Part shown: piece by piece, positions 18,759-28,049 of the stretch
Numbering within the stretch: position 1 is the stretch's first letter
How the letters are laid out: each line of letters opens with the position of its first letter
Assembly: GCF_000746525.1 (NCBI RefSeq)
Contig: NZ_CP009048.1
Location: 62,001 to 126,000, forward strand
Reading direction: 5' to 3'
Source: Pseudomonas alkylphenolica
Lineage (GTDB): Bacteria > Pseudomonadota > Gammaproteobacteria > Pseudomonadales > Pseudomonadaceae
DNA length: 64,000 bases
Program-made: the position numbers and the translations under genes
The notes under the pieces: model-generated
Databases searched by the model: none
Told to the model about the DNA's origin: nothing
What the model saw: the letters and a program-made list of their open reading frames with translations, nothing else

Positions 18759-19655
18759 ATGCGCCAGGACCTGCCTCCCCTCAATGCCCTGCGGGCTTTC
18801 GAAGCCACTGCCCGGCTCAACAGCGTCAGCCAGGCTGCCGAGCAACTGCACGTTACTCATGGTGCCGTCAGCCGGCAGCTGAAGGTGCTGGAGGAGCATC
18901 TAGGGGTCAGCCTGTTCGTCAAGGATGGGCGTGGCATTAAACTCACAGATGCCGGCTTGCGTTTGCGCGATGCCAGCTCCGATGCCTTCGAGCGCTTGCG
19001 CAGTGTGTGTGCCGAGTTGAGCCAGAGCAGTGCCGACGCGCCGTTTGTGCTCGGTTGCTCCGGCAGTTTGCTGGCACGCTGGTTCATTCCACGACTGGGC
19101 CGTCTGAAGGCGGACTTGCCGGAATTGCGTCTGCATTTGTCCGCTGGTGAAGGCGACCTCGACCCGCGTCGTCCCGGCCTTGATGCCCTGCTGGTGTTCG
19201 CCGAGCCGCCCTGGCCGGCCGATATGCAGGTGCATGTGCTGGCCCAGGAGCGCATCGGTCCGGTGCTCAGCCCGCACTTCACAGGCTTCGCCCGCCTGCA
19301 ACAGGCACCGGCTGAGGCTTTGCTGGAAGAGACCCTGCTGCAGACCACCTCACGTCCACAGGCCTGGCCAAGCTGGGCGCAGCAACAGGGTATCAACCCT
19401 GAGGCGCTGCGCTATGGCCAGGATTTCGAGCATCTGTATTACTTGCTGGAAGCGGCTGTAGCCGGCCTGGGCGTGGCAATCGCACCGCAGCCGCTGGTGG
19501 CCGATGACTTGCGTGCCGGGCGTCTGGCTGCACCCTGGGGCTTTTGCCAGACGCAGGCTGCCTTGGCGTTGTGGGTGCCGCGACGCGCCGCGGATGGGCG
19601 CGCCGAGCAACTGGCCGGATGGTTACGCGCCGAGCTGGCGCGCCAGAGCGATTAG
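18759..19655 (+). CDS. trpI: LysR-type transcriptional activator TrpI
   Basis: 298-residue LysR-family regulator. The N-terminal winged HTH (about residues 5-64) shows [20 protein letters not shown] and the recognition part [19 protein letters not shown]. The effector-binding domain fills residues 90-295. Position and divergent orientation next to trpBA identify it as TrpI. It ends in a 4-base convergent overlap with the DUF883 gene. Confidence 0.93.
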   Translation: MRQDLPPLNALRAFEATARLNSVSQAAEQLHVTHGAVSRQLKVLEEHLGVSLFVKDGRGIKLTDAGLRLRDASSDAFERLRSVCAELSQSSADAPFVLGCSGSLLARWFIPRLGRLKADLPELRLHLSAGEGDLDPRRPGLDALLVFAEPPWPADMQVHVLAQERIGPVLSPHFTGFARLQQAPAEALLEETLLQTTSRPQAWPSWAQQQGINPEALRYGQDFEHLYYLLEAAVAGLGVAIAPQPLVADDLRAGRLAAPWGFCQTQAALALWVPRRAADGRAEQLAGWLRAELARQSD

Positions 19656-19978
19656 TTATCGCGCCTGCACATCAGGTAGGCGGCGAGCAGGCCAAGGGCA
19701 CCAATGGCTACGCCAGCGGTGGTCCAGGGGTGTTCCTGGGCGTAGTCGCGGGTGGCCAGGCCGGTCTGGCGGGTCTTGGTTTTCACCTCTTCATAGGCAT
19801 CGCTGAGCAGGCTGCGCGAATGACGCAAGGCGTTCTCGGCGTTGCCCTTGAGCGTCTTGAGGGTCTTGCGCGACTCATCCGAGGCGTCGTCCTTGAGGCT
19901 TTCCAGCGACTTGAGCAGGCTTTCGATCTCCGCTTCCATACTTTGCAGCGACGCTTTACGCAGCGAATGGTTGGCCAT
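19652..19978 (-). CDS. DUF883 (ElaB/YqjD-like) membrane-anchored protein
   Basis: 108 residues. The N-terminal two-thirds is a charged helix likely to form a coiled coil ([19 protein letters not shown]). A C-terminal TM segment follows ([18 protein letters not shown], about 86-103), then a basic tail CRRDN. YqjD/ElaB proteins are tail-anchored inner-membrane, ribosome-associated proteins of stationary phase in E. coli. The start [11 protein letters not shown] has AAGGAG upstream; the longer frame was not used. Confidence 0.88.
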   Translation of the reverse strand: MANHSLRKASLQSMEAEIESLLKSLESLKDDASDESRKTLKTLKGNAENALRHSRSLLSDAYEEVKTKTRQTGLATRDYAQEHPWTTAGVAIGALGLLAAYLMCRRDN

Positions 19979-20132
19979 GGTGGCTCTCCTTCGAGGTGTG
20001 AGTGAGCTGTTCTGGTTCCGACTTCGCGGGGCCGAAAAAGTGCAGTCTGACTTTTCCGAGTAATGTGCCCTACAGGTAAAACAGTCTGGCACTGCTAGTC
20101 TCAAAGTTCACATTCGAAAAAGGAGACTGCTC

Positions 20133-20348
20133 ATGTCGGATCACCACACTTACAAGAAAATCGAACTCGTCGGCTCGTCACCCAACAGCATCGAAGAGGC
20201 GATCAACAATGCCCTGGCCGAAGCGGGCAAAAGCATCAAGCACCTTGAGTGGTTCGAAGTGGTCGACACCCGCGGGCACATCAAGGACAACAAGGCGGCG
20301 CACTTTCAGGTAACGCTCAAGGTGGGATTCCGTATCGTCAACAGCTGA
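20133..20348 (+). CDS. Dodecin flavoprotein
   Basis: 71 residues. Dodecins assemble into hollow dodecamers that store flavins or CoA. The family pattern is intact: [22 protein letters not shown], then [13 protein letters not shown] with the flavin-stacking Trp, and a final [10 protein letters not shown] strand. A GGAGA site precedes the start. A separate short gene with its own upstream region. Confidence 0.93.
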   Translation: MSDHHTYKKIELVGSSPNSIEEAINNALAEAGKSIKHLEWFEVVDTRGHIKDNKAAHFQVTLKVGFRIVNS

Positions 20349-20454
20349 AGGCATGACACTGGCTTGTGCGGGTCAATTGAGTTACACAGTCCTGAGGCGC
20401 CCGGACGGGTTCCGGCGCCCTCCTCCACTTTGATCTGAACAAGGAAAGCGATCG

Positions 20455-20679
20455 ATGAAGAAGTTGGTAGTGGCACTGGGTTTGATGGCGCTGGCGGGCA
20501 CTGCCCTTGCCGCGGGCAAACCGTGCGAAGAATTGAAGAGTGAAATAGCCGCCAAGCTTGATGCCAAAGGCGTCAGCGGCTATTCGTTGGAGATCGTTGA
20601 CAAGGGTGCAGCGGCGGGCGGCAAGGTCGTCGGGACCTGCGAAGGCGGCACCAAGGAAATCGTCTACAAGCGCGGCTGA
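20455..20679 (+). CDS. DUF1161 family small periplasmic protein (copy 1)
   Basis: 74 residues with a signal peptide (MKKLVVALGLMALAGTALAA, cleavage after about residue 20). The mature part has two cysteines that could form a disulfide (KPCEELKSEI and GTCEGGTKEIVY). Function unknown. A paralogue with the same motif set is at 21957. A REP pair follows its stop. Confidence 0.88.
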   Translation: MKKLVVALGLMALAGTALAAGKPCEELKSEIAAKLDAKGVSGYSLEIVDKGAAAGGKVVGTCEGGTKEIVYKRG

Positions 20680-20684
20680 TAGCA

Positions 20685-20742
20685 ATCGCGGGGCAAGCTC
20701 GCTCCCACAGGTTGAACAGTGGGAGCGGGCTTGCCCCGCGAT
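20685..20742. repeat. REP palindrome, inverted pair
   Basis: REP arms flank a short spacer between the convergent DUF1161 gene and the luciferase-like oxidoreductase gene. One arm has a base change (AAGCTCGCTC). Confidence 0.9.
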
Positions 20743-20749
20743 AAATCCT

Positions 20750-21754
20750 TCAATTTCCGCGCATCACCTGAGACAGCAACTCATAGGATCGAATCCGGTC
20801 CGCATGCTCATACAGGTCGCAGGTGAAGATCAGCTCATCTGCCTGGGTTTGCTCCAGCAAGACATCGAGTTTGGCGCGGATCTTTTGTGGTCCGCCAACC
20901 ATCGCCAGTCCCAGGAAATCACCCACCGCCTCGCGTTCATGGGGCAGCCACAGGCCGTCCATGCTTTGCACCGGTGGCCGCTGTACCAGGCTCTGGCCGC
21001 GCATCAGGGCAAGAATTCGCTGATACACCGAGGTCGCCAGGTAATTGGCCTGCTCATCGGTGTCGGCCGCAACCAGTGGCACTCCCAGCATCACATACGG
21101 TTTTTCGAGCACTGCCGAAGGCTGGAAGTGGTTACGGTAGATACGGATAGCTTCGTGCATGTAGCGCGGGGCGAAATGCGAGGCAAAGGCATAGGGCAGG
21201 CCGCGCATGCCGGCCAGCTGGGCGCTGAACAGGCTGGAACCGAGCAGCCAGATCGGCACGTTGGTGCCATGGCCGGGCACGGCGATAACTTTCTGGTCCG
21301 CGGTCCGAGGCCCCAGGTAGCGCACCAGCTCTTCGACATCGTCAGGAAAATCGTCAGCACTGCCGGAGCGTTCACGACGCAGGGCACGAGCGGTCATCTG
21401 GTCAGAACCCGGTGCACGCCCCAGGCCCAGGTCAATACGACCGGGATAGAGGCTTTCCAGGGTGCCAAACTGTTCGGCAATCACCAGCGGCGCATGGTTG
21501 GGCAGCATGACGCCACCGGCACCGACGCGGATAGTCGAAGTGCCGCCGGCCAGGTAACTGAGCAGCACAGCGGTGGCCGAACTGGCGATGCCGTCCATGT
21601 TGTGGTGCTCGGCGACCCAGAAGCGGTTGTAGCCGAATTTTTCCACGTGTTGCGCCAGGTCCAGCGAGTTGCGCAGGGACTGCGCCGGGCTGCCGTCGGC
21701 ACGCACCGGGACCAGGTCGAGGGTGGAAAATTTGATGTCTGCAAGTCGCTTCAT
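20750..21754 (-). CDS. LLM class (luciferase-like) flavin-dependent oxidoreductase
   Basis: 334-residue TIM-barrel monooxygenase of the bacterial luciferase-like family, group with FMNH2/F420-type partners; in Pseudomonas an FMN cofactor is likely. Family features are the [21 protein letters not shown] start region, [20 protein letters not shown] (about 45-65) and [20 protein letters not shown] (about 108-127). The substrate is unknown. The start has GGAGG about 10 bases upstream. Confidence 0.88.
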   Translation of the reverse strand: MKRLADIKFSTLDLVPVRADGSPAQSLRNSLDLAQHVEKFGYNRFWVAEHHNMDGIASSATAVLLSYLAGGTSTIRVGAGGVMLPNHAPLVIAEQFGTLESLYPGRIDLGLGRAPGSDQMTARALRRERSGSADDFPDDVEELVRYLGPRTADQKVIAVPGHGTNVPIWLLGSSLFSAQLAGMRGLPYAFASHFAPRYMHEAIRIYRNHFQPSAVLEKPYVMLGVPLVAADTDEQANYLATSVYQRILALMRGQSLVQRPPVQSMDGLWLPHEREAVGDFLGLAMVGGPQKIRAKLDVLLEQTQADELIFTCDLYEHADRIRSYELLSQVMRGN

Positions 21755-21956
21755 GGGCAGTTAAGCCTCCTCGGCAGTCAGTTGGCCGGCATTGCGCGAT
21801 GGCCTTTTTAACTCTGTATGGGCACTTCCTGAGGATTCAATGCCTGGGATGCAATCGAACTGAACGTGCTGGCGCAAGGGCGGAGGCAGAACCGGAACAC
21901 CCGCTTGTGGTCAAATAGGTGTCGGCACAATCACTGCCGTCACAAGGAGCTGTCCC

Positions 21957-22190
21957 ATGATCCGTGTTGCAATTGCTGTGCTGGCTTCGCTGCTGGCGAC
22001 TTCTGCGCTGGCTGCGCCAAAGAATTGCGAAGAGCTCAAGGCCGAGATCGAAGCGAAGATCCAGGCCAATAACGTGAGCTCCTACACCCTGGAAATCGTC
22101 AAGAACGAGGATGTTCACGACCAGAACATGGTCGTTGGCAGCTGTGAGGGTGGCACCAAGAAGATCATCTACCAGAAAAATGATCGCTAG
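21957..22190 (+). CDS. DUF1161 family small periplasmic protein (copy 2)
   Basis: 77 residues with an N-terminal signal peptide ending near SALAAP. Motifs KNCEELKAEIEAKIQ and GSCEGGTKKIIYQ match copy 1 at 20455, showing a duplication with the LLM oxidoreductase gene between them. AAGGAG lies before the start. Function unknown. Confidence 0.88.
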   Translation: MIRVAIAVLASLLATSALAAPKNCEELKAEIEAKIQANNVSSYTLEIVKNEDVHDQNMVVGSCEGGTKKIIYQKNDR

Positions 22191-22193
22191 GCG

Positions 22194-22607
22194 TCAGGGA
22201 ATGCAGAATTTGTCGTTGGCTTCTTCGGCGACGACCTTGCGCTGCGCGTCGTAGAGATAGGCGCTGGGTTGCATGGCTGGCGCCCGCGCTTCGAGGCGAT
22301 AGCGCTGGCCGGCTTCAAAGTGGTCGTAGCGCACTTTCAGGTAACAGGTGCGCTCTACCGGATTCATCGAGAAGCCCCCGGAATACACCTCGAAATCGAA
22401 GCGTACGGTCAACTCGTGCTTGCCCGGTGTGACCTGGAAGAAGCGCCCGTCGTTGAGGCGCTCGCCATCCAGGCGGTCGGCCATCAGCAACTTGCCGGGC
22501 GTCATGGTGTAGAGGTCGACCCAGGCCTGTTTGCTATCAACAGGCGGCAAGGGGTTGGCGCAAGCCCCCAGGGTACTGAGGGCAATCAGCATCATTGGCT
22601 GGCGCAT
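22194..22607 (-). CDS. Putative lipoprotein (paralogue 1)
   Basis: 137 residues. The N-terminal signal ends in LGAC, a lipobox with the lipidated Cys at residue 16. The mature domain, predicted all-beta, has W-x-D-L-Y, FFQVTPGKHELTVRF, CYLKVRYDHFEAGQRYRLEA and a Cys near the C-terminus. It resembles the next gene upstream on this strand (22662), so the two are tandem paralogues. Function unknown; the fold pattern recalls PEGA-like repeats. Confidence 0.78.
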   Translation of the reverse strand: MRQPMMLIALSTLGACANPLPPVDSKQAWVDLYTMTPGKLLMADRLDGERLNDGRFFQVTPGKHELTVRFDFEVYSGGFSMNPVERTCYLKVRYDHFEAGQRYRLEARAPAMQPSAYLYDAQRKVVAEEANDKFCIP

Positions 22608-22661
22608 GGCAAACTCCCGCTTGCAACCTACTAAAGCACAAGCATAGCGCCATTCGCGCTA

Positions 22662-23081
22662 TCAGGTGCGCTGGCAGCCCGCCGGTAGCCCTTTACTGAC
22701 CAGATTGCGCTGCTCGTCATACAGCTTGGCCCATGGCCGAAAGCCGATGCTGCCGGCTTCAAGCTGATAGCGTTGTCCGGCACTGAAATCCTTGAATTTC
22801 ACATTCAGCTGGCAATCGCGCCACAGCGGTTCACTGACCGGGCCGATATTGCTCGGCGTTACCGGAAACAGGTAGCGCACGGTCAGCTCATGGCTGCCTG
22901 GCGACACTTCGAAATAGCGTTTGTCGGCCCAGGCCCGGTCGTCCACTTCCACAGCATGCAAGGTATCGTCCTGGCCGGTGGCGAGGTCGATCCAGGCCTG
23001 ATTCGGGTCGGGATGAGGCAACAACAACCCGGCACAGCCGGACAGAAGCAGAAGAGCACTGATGACAAGCAGTGTACGCAT
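22662..23081 (-). CDS. Putative lipoprotein (paralogue 2)
   Basis: 139 residues with lipobox LLSGC (Cys at residue 16). The body parallels paralogue 1: QAWIDL, YFEVSPGSHELTVRY, C-x-L-x-VKFKDFSAGQRYQLEAG, LYDEQRNLV and a final Cys. Both carry two mature cysteines at matching places, which could form a disulfide. Divergent from the metallopeptidase gene at 23149. Confidence 0.78.
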   Translation of the reverse strand: MRTLLVISALLLLSGCAGLLLPHPDPNQAWIDLATGQDDTLHAVEVDDRAWADKRYFEVSPGSHELTVRYLFPVTPSNIGPVSEPLWRDCQLNVKFKDFSAGQRYQLEAGSIGFRPWAKLYDEQRNLVSKGLPAGCQRT

Positions 23082-23148
23082 GGCAAAACTCCAGCCGGGC
23101 AGGATAGTCTTGAAGCTGATGAGCCTTTGAGCGGATAACGGGACGCGG

Positions 23149-24279
23149 ATGCTTCGACTATTTCTTTTATTGCGCTCAAGTCATGGGGCACTCGACCATT
23201 TTTTTCGCTACTTGGTTCCCTTGTTGGCGTTCGGGCTGCTCAACGGTTGCTCCAGCATCAGTTACTACGGGCAACTGGCCAGCGGACAGTTGCAGCTGTT
23301 GCAGGCCCGTCAACCGGTGGCCGAGCTGGTAGCGGACCCAGCCACCCCGGCCAAACTGCGCCAGCATCTGCTTCAGGCCGAACAGGCACGGGCTTTTGCC
23401 AGCGCACAACTGAAGCTGCCGGATAACCGCAGCTATCGGGTGTATGCCGACATTGGCCGCCCGTTCGTGGTGTGGAATGTGTTCGCCACCCCGGAATTTT
23501 CGCTCGAACCCCAGACCCATTGTTTCCCGATTGCCGGTTGCGTCGCCTATCGCGGTTACTACAGCCAGGGTGCTGCCCGCGGGGCCGCGGCGTTGCAGAA
23601 ACAGCAGGGGCTGGATGTCTATGTCGGTGGGGTGGAAGCCTACTCGACCCTGGGCTGGTTCGATGACCCGATCCTCAGCTCCATGCTTGGGTGGGGCGAC
23701 GAGCGATTGGCCAGCGTTATCTTCCATGAGCTGGCGCATCAGCGCCTGTATGTGCAGGACGACACCGCGTTCAATGAGTCCTTTGCCACCTTCGTCGAGC
23801 AGCAAGGCGCTCGCCAGTGGCGGGCTGCTCGTGGCCTACCGGCGCAGACGCAGGACGACGGTCAGCAGCGTGACCAGTTCGTGGCGTTGGTGCTGGCCAG
23901 CCGGGAGCGGCTCAAGACACTGTATGCAGCACCGCTGAGCGAGTCAGGCAAACGCGCGGGCAAACAGGCCGAATTCGAACGCTTGCGCCGTGATTACCGG
24001 ACGCTGCGTGATAGTCAGTGGGGAGGCAAAGGGCGCTATGACGCCTGGATCAATGCACCGATGAACAATGCCAAGCTGCTGCCATTTGGTTTGTATGACC
24101 AGTGGGTGCCGGCGTTTGCAGGATTGTTTGCCCAGGTGAGCGGGGATTGGGAGGTGTTTTATGAGCGGGTCGAAACCTTGGGCAGGCTACCCCTTGAACA
24201 GCGGCATCAGGCCTTGAAAAGCATCGCGGGGCAAGCCCGCTCCCACAGCGTCGGTAGGAGCGGGCTTGCCCCGCGATAA
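23149..24279 (+). CDS. Predicted zinc aminopeptidase (PF10023-type), C-terminus encoded by a REP
   Basis: 376 residues. A lipobox-like LLNGC (about residues 27-31) suggests an outer-membrane or periplasmic lipoprotein; the exact start is unsure because the upstream ribosome site is weak. The family zinc motif HELAHQRLY (about 196-204), downstream TAFNESFATFVEQQG with the likely third ligand Glu, and a CFPIAGCVAYRGYYS block support the assignment. The last 17-19 residues (from about SIAGQARSHS) are read from the REP pair 24223-24277, and the stop codon itself is part of the REP. Confidence 0.83.
   Translation: MLRLFLLLRSSHGALDHFFRYLVPLLAFGLLNGCSSISYYGQLASGQLQLLQARQPVAELVADPATPAKLRQHLLQAEQARAFASAQLKLPDNRSYRVYADIGRPFVVWNVFATPEFSLEPQTHCFPIAGCVAYRGYYSQGAARGAAALQKQQGLDVYVGGVEAYSTLGWFDDPILSSMLGWGDERLASVIFHELAHQRLYVQDDTAFNESFATFVEQQGARQWRAARGLPAQTQDDGQQRDQFVALVLASRERLKTLYAAPLSESGKRAGKQAEFERLRRDYRTLRDSQWGGKGRYDAWINAPMNNAKLLPFGLYDQWVPAFAGLFAQVSGDWEVFYERVETLGRLPLEQRHQALKSIAGQARSHSVGRSGLAPR
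24223..24277. repeat. REP palindrome overlapping a gene's 3' end
   Basis: An inverted REP pair lying inside the end of the metallopeptidase frame and before the convergent HAD gene. The frame crosses both arms. Confidence 0.9.
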
Positions 24280-24284
24280 GGCCC

Positions 24285-24935
24285 TCAAGCCCGCAGAAAA
24301 GCCTGATGCAACTCACTCAAGGTCGCAAAGTGATAAGCCGGCTGCTCCGCCGTCAGCTCTTCATGGCTGCCAAACCCATAACCCACCGCCACCGCCTCAA
24401 GACCATTGCTGCGGGCCCCGATCAGGTCATGTTTGCGGTCGCCGATCATCAGCGTCTGAGCCGGGTCCAGCGCTTCTTCAGCCAGCAGGTGGGCGATGAG
24501 TTCGACCTTGTTGGTACGGGTGCCGTCGAGCTCGCTGCCGTAGATCACCTTGAAGTGATGATCGAACTGGAAGTGCCGGGCGATCTCGCGGGCGAACTCC
24601 CAGGGTTTGGAGGTGGCGATGTACAGCGTCCTGCCCTGCCCGTTCAAGGCTTCTAGCAATGGCTGGACGCCGTCGAACACCTGGTTCTCGTACAACCCGG
24701 TGATCTTGAAGCGCTCACGGTAGAAGTTCACCGCGTCCCAGGCCTTGGCTTCGTCGAAGCCATAAAACTGCATGAACGCCTGCAGCAAGGGCGGGCCGAT
24801 GAAGTGCTCCAGGCGTGCCAGGTCCGGCTCATCGATGCCGAGCTTGGCCAGGGCATACTGGATCGAGCGGGTAATGCCCAGGCGCGGGTCGGTCAGGGTA
24901 CCGTCGAGGTCGAAAAGGATGTTTTGCTGGTGCAT
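24285..24935 (-). CDS. HAD-superfamily phosphatase (Gph-like)
   Basis: 216 residues. HAD motif I, FDLDGTLTDPRLG (Asp nucleophile near residue 8), an alpha-helical cap, motif II/III region (ATSKPW, later K) and motif IV MIGDRKHDLIGA are all visible. It belongs to the phosphoglycolate phosphatase-like group, but the substrate cannot be told. The start MHQQNILFDLDG was preferred; a GTG 33 bases earlier would overlap the carbonic anhydrase-like gene and would add residues not usual in the family. Confidence 0.85.
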   Translation of the reverse strand: MHQQNILFDLDGTLTDPRLGITRSIQYALAKLGIDEPDLARLEHFIGPPLLQAFMQFYGFDEAKAWDAVNFYRERFKITGLYENQVFDGVQPLLEALNGQGRTLYIATSKPWEFAREIARHFQFDHHFKVIYGSELDGTRTNKVELIAHLLAEEALDPAQTLMIGDRKHDLIGARSNGLEAVAVGYGFGSHEELTAEQPAYHFATLSELHQAFLRA

Positions 24936-24964
24936 GACTGTCTCGCTAAGGGCTGTAGGCACGT

Positions 24965-25513
24965 TCACTCAGGCAGGTGGTAGCCTTCGGCAAGGTGCTG
25001 GTCTTTGAGTTTCACGTAGTTGCTGGCGCTGTACGGAAAGAACGCGCGTTCTTTTTCGGTCAGGGCACGGGCCTGTTTCACCGGGCTGCCGACATACAGA
25101 AAGCCACTTTCCAGGCGCTTGCCAGGTGGAACCAGGCTACCTGCACCGATGATCACCTCGTCTTCGACCACCGCGCCGTCCATGATGGTACTGCCCATGC
25201 CGACCAGGATCCGGTTGCCCAGGGTGCAGCCGTGCAGCATGACTTTGTGACCAATGGTTACTTCATCGCCGATCAACAGCGGGAAACCATCCGGGTTGAA
25301 CGGCCCGGCGTGGGTGATGTGCAGCACGCTGCCATCCTGCACGCTGGTGCGCGCACCGATGCGGATGCGGTGCATATCGCCGCGGATCACCGTCAATGGC
25401 CATACCGAGCTGTCGGCGCCAATCTCGACATCCCCCAGGACCACGGCGCTGCGGTCGACGAATGCGCGCTCGCCCAAACGGGGTGAATGGTTCTGGAAGC
25501 TGCGGGTGGCCAT
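24965..25513 (-). CDS. Gamma-class carbonic anhydrase family protein (YrdA-like)
   Basis: 182-residue left-handed beta-helix protein with hexapeptide repeats (VVLGDVEIGADSSVWPLTVIRGD, then later repeats to about residue 150). The three zinc histidines of the family fit DGSVLHITH (two) and IGHKVMLHGC. Assembles as a trimer. Many family members show weak or no hydratase activity, so the name is structural. Immediately upstream of the HAD gene in the same direction. Confidence 0.88.
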   Translation of the reverse strand: MATRSFQNHSPRLGERAFVDRSAVVLGDVEIGADSSVWPLTVIRGDMHRIRIGARTSVQDGSVLHITHAGPFNPDGFPLLIGDEVTIGHKVMLHGCTLGNRILVGMGSTIMDGAVVEDEVIIGAGSLVPPGKRLESGFLYVGSPVKQARALTEKERAFFPYSASNYVKLKDQHLAEGYHLPE

Positions 25514-25604
25514 GATAGGGGTTCTCTTTGGTATTGATAGGGCTGCGGTCGGCGTCGATTGTAATTAAGATGGTCCCATGTTTCTTCTGCCAAGGTGTTT
25601 AACC

Positions 25605-27656
25605 GTGAGTGCGAACAACCCGTTACTGAAGTCTTATGACTTGCCGCCCTTCTCGGCGATCCGTGCCGAGCATGTGCAGCCGGCGATTGAACAGATCCTG
25701 GCCGACAACCGTACTGCCATTGCCGACATCCTCAAGACCCAGGGCCAGAATCCAAGCTGGGCCGGTCTGGTGCTGGCCATGGACGAACTCAACGACCGCC
25801 TGGGCGCTGCCTGGAGCCCGGTCAGCCACCTCAACGCGGTGTGCAACAGCGCCGAGTTGCGCGAAGCCTACGAGGCCTGCCTGCCGGCATTGAGCGCGTA
25901 TGCCACCGAACTGGGCCAGAACCGTGAGCTGTTTCAGGCTTACGAAGCGCTGATCGCCAGCCCTGAAGCGGCGGGCTTCGATGTCGCGCAAAAGACTATT
26001 CTCGAACACGCCCTGCGTGACTTCCGCCTGTCGGGTATCGACCTGCCGGCCGATCAGCAGCAGCGTTACGCGCAAGTGCAGAGCAAGCTCAGTGAGCTGG
26101 GCAGCCGTTTCTCCAATCAGTTGCTCGACGCCACCCAGGCCTGGACCAAGCACGTTACCGACGAAGCGGCGCTGGCCGGGCTGACCGATTCGGCCAAGGC
26201 ACAGATGGCTGCCGCCGCTCAGGCCAAGGGCCTCGACGGCTGGCTGATCAGCCTGGAGTTCCCCAGCTACTACGCGGTGATGACCTACGCCGAAGACCGC
26301 GCCCTGCGCGAAGAGATCTACGCCGCCTACTGCACCCGTGCCTCCGATCAGGGCCCGAATGCCGGTCAGTTCGACAACGGCCCGGTAATGCACGAGATCC
26401 TCGACTTGCGTCAGGAACTGGCCGAGCTGCTCGGTTACGCCAACTTTGCCGAGTTGAGCCTGGCCACCAAAATGGCCGAATCCAGCGATCAGGTGCTGAG
26501 CTTCCTGCGTGACCTGGCCAAGCGCAGTAAACCGTTCGCCGCCCAGGACCTGGCCCAGCTCAAGGCCTATGCCGCCGAGCAGGGCTGCCCGGACCTGCAG
26601 AGCTGGGACAGCGGTTTCTACGGCGAAAAACTCCGTGAGCAGCGCTACAGCGTTTCCCAGGAAACATTGCGCGCCTACTTCCCTATCGACAAGGTGCTTT
26701 CCGGCCTGTTCGCCATCGTCCAGCGCCTGTACGGCATCGAAATCGCCGAACTCAAGGGTTTCGATACCTGGCATCCAGACGTGCGCCTGTTCGAGATCAA
26801 GGAACACGGCCAACACGTCGGACGTTTCTTCTTCGACCTTTACGCTCGCGCCAACAAGCGCGGCGGTGCCTGGATGGACGGTGCCCGTGATCGTCGCCGT
26901 ACCGAAGCCGGCGTGCTGCAGAGCCCGGTGGCCAACCTGGTGTGCAACTTTACCCCGGCAGCACCCGGCAAGCCGGCGCTGCTGACGCACGACGAAGTCA
27001 CCACCCTGTTCCACGAGTTCGGTCATGGCCTGCATCACCTGTTGACCCGCATCGATCATGCCGGGGTCTCCGGGATCAACGGCGTGGCCTGGGATGCGGT
27101 CGAGCTGCCAAGCCAGTTCATGGAAAACTGGTGCTGGGAACCGGAAGGCCTGGCGCTGATCTCCGGTCATTACGAAACCGGCGCAGCCCTGCCGCAGGAC
27201 TTGCTGGAGAAGATGCTGGCGGCGAAGAACTTCCAGTCGGGGCTGATGATGGTCCGCCAGCTGGAGTTCTCGCTGTTCGACTTCGAACTGCATGCCAGCC
27301 ATGGCGACGGCCGCAGCGTACTGCAGGTGCTCGAAGGTGTTCGCGACGAGGTTTCGGTCATGCGTCCACCGGCGTACAACCGCTTCCCCAACAGCTTTGC
27401 GCATATCTTCGCCGGCGGTTATGCCGCGGGTTACTACAGCTACAAATGGGCTGAAGTGCTCTCGGCCGATGCCTTCTCGCGTTTCGAGGAAGAAGGCGTG
27501 CTCAACGCTGAAACCGGCCGCGCGTTCCGTGAAGCGATCCTGGCCCGTGGCGGTTCCCAGGAGCCGATGCTGCTGTTCGTCGACTTCCGTGGCCGTGAGC
27601 CTTCAATCGATGCACTCTTGCGCCACAGTGGCTTGAGTGAGGAAGCAGCGGCATGA
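25605..27656 (+). CDS. prlC: Oligopeptidase A
   Basis: Cytosolic zinc metallopeptidase of family M3 that degrades signal-peptide fragments and other oligopeptides. It is 683 residues from a GTG start (VSANNPLLKSYDLPPFS) with AAGGTG upstream; the frame is open a few codons earlier but this matches other pseudomonads. The zinc motif is HEFGH (470-474) with third ligand Glu500 in VELPS. The substrate-side HIFAGGYAAGYYSYKW motif is intact. It is followed with a 4-base overlap by the YheV-like gene. Confidence 0.95.
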   Translation: MSANNPLLKSYDLPPFSAIRAEHVQPAIEQILADNRTAIADILKTQGQNPSWAGLVLAMDELNDRLGAAWSPVSHLNAVCNSAELREAYEACLPALSAYATELGQNRELFQAYEALIASPEAAGFDVAQKTILEHALRDFRLSGIDLPADQQQRYAQVQSKLSELGSRFSNQLLDATQAWTKHVTDEAALAGLTDSAKAQMAAAAQAKGLDGWLISLEFPSYYAVMTYAEDRALREEIYAAYCTRASDQGPNAGQFDNGPVMHEILDLRQELAELLGYANFAELSLATKMAESSDQVLSFLRDLAKRSKPFAAQDLAQLKAYAAEQGCPDLQSWDSGFYGEKLREQRYSVSQETLRAYFPIDKVLSGLFAIVQRLYGIEIAELKGFDTWHPDVRLFEIKEHGQHVGRFFFDLYARANKRGGAWMDGARDRRRTEAGVLQSPVANLVCNFTPAAPGKPALLTHDEVTTLFHEFGHGLHHLLTRIDHAGVSGINGVAWDAVELPSQFMENWCWEPEGLALISGHYETGAALPQDLLEKMLAAKNFQSGLMMVRQLEFSLFDFELHASHGDGRSVLQVLEGVRDEVSVMRPPAYNRFPNSFAHIFAGGYAAGYYSYKWAEVLSADAFSRFEEEGVLNAETGRAFREAILARGGSQEPMLLFVDFRGREPSIDALLRHSGLSEEAAA

Positions 27657-27931
27657 GTGATGGGCCTGTGATAACCAAAAAACGCTTCATCGCCGGGGCG
27701 GTTTGCCCGGCGTGCAGCGAGCCGGACAAGCTGATGATGTGGAGCGAAGACAGCGTTCCGCATCGTGAGTGCGTGGCGTGCGGGTTCTCCGACACCCTCA
27801 ATGAACAGGGGTTGTCGGTGCCCAAAGAGCTGGGTACCCGGGTCAACAAGGTCGAAGTCAAACCGGCCGAGGCGAAGGTGCAGACGGTGCAGTTCTTCCC
27901 TAATCCCAAGCTGAAAAAGCCAGCCGAATAA
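27653..27931 (+). CDS. YheV-like zinc-ribbon protein
   Basis: 92 residues with two CxxC pairs, CPAC (about 18-21) and CVAC (about 41-44), forming a likely zinc ribbon. The Lys/Val-rich tail ends in FFPNPKLKKPAE. The family is conserved next to prlC in gamma-proteobacteria; function unknown. It overlaps prlC by 4 bases (ATGA), so the two are translationally coupled. Confidence 0.88.
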   Translation: MSDGPVITKKRFIAGAVCPACSEPDKLMMWSEDSVPHRECVACGFSDTLNEQGLSVPKELGTRVNKVEVKPAEAKVQTVQFFPNPKLKKPAE

Positions 27932-27967
27932 GGCTGGCGCGGTGCCCCGATAGCACATCGGGGCGCC
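27919..27967 (+). terminator. Double hairpin after the prlC-yheV operon
   Basis: GCCAGCC / GGCTGGC (27919-27938) spans the stop codon. It is followed by GGTGCCCCGAT / ATCGGGGCGCC (27941-27967), an 11-bp stem with one G-T pair. No T-tract follows, so termination is only probable. Confidence 0.45.
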
Positions 27968-28049
27968 GATCTGCGGTAGTTAAATAGACGAGTCTGTACA
28001 CTCCCTGGCGCTAGGTTGCGGGTCCTGCCATGCATACAAGGAGTGAGTC

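Noticed and set aside
25623..27404. A 593-codon open frame antisense to prlC
   Set aside because: Shadow of prlC; the sense strand has a complete, well-known enzyme with all motifs.
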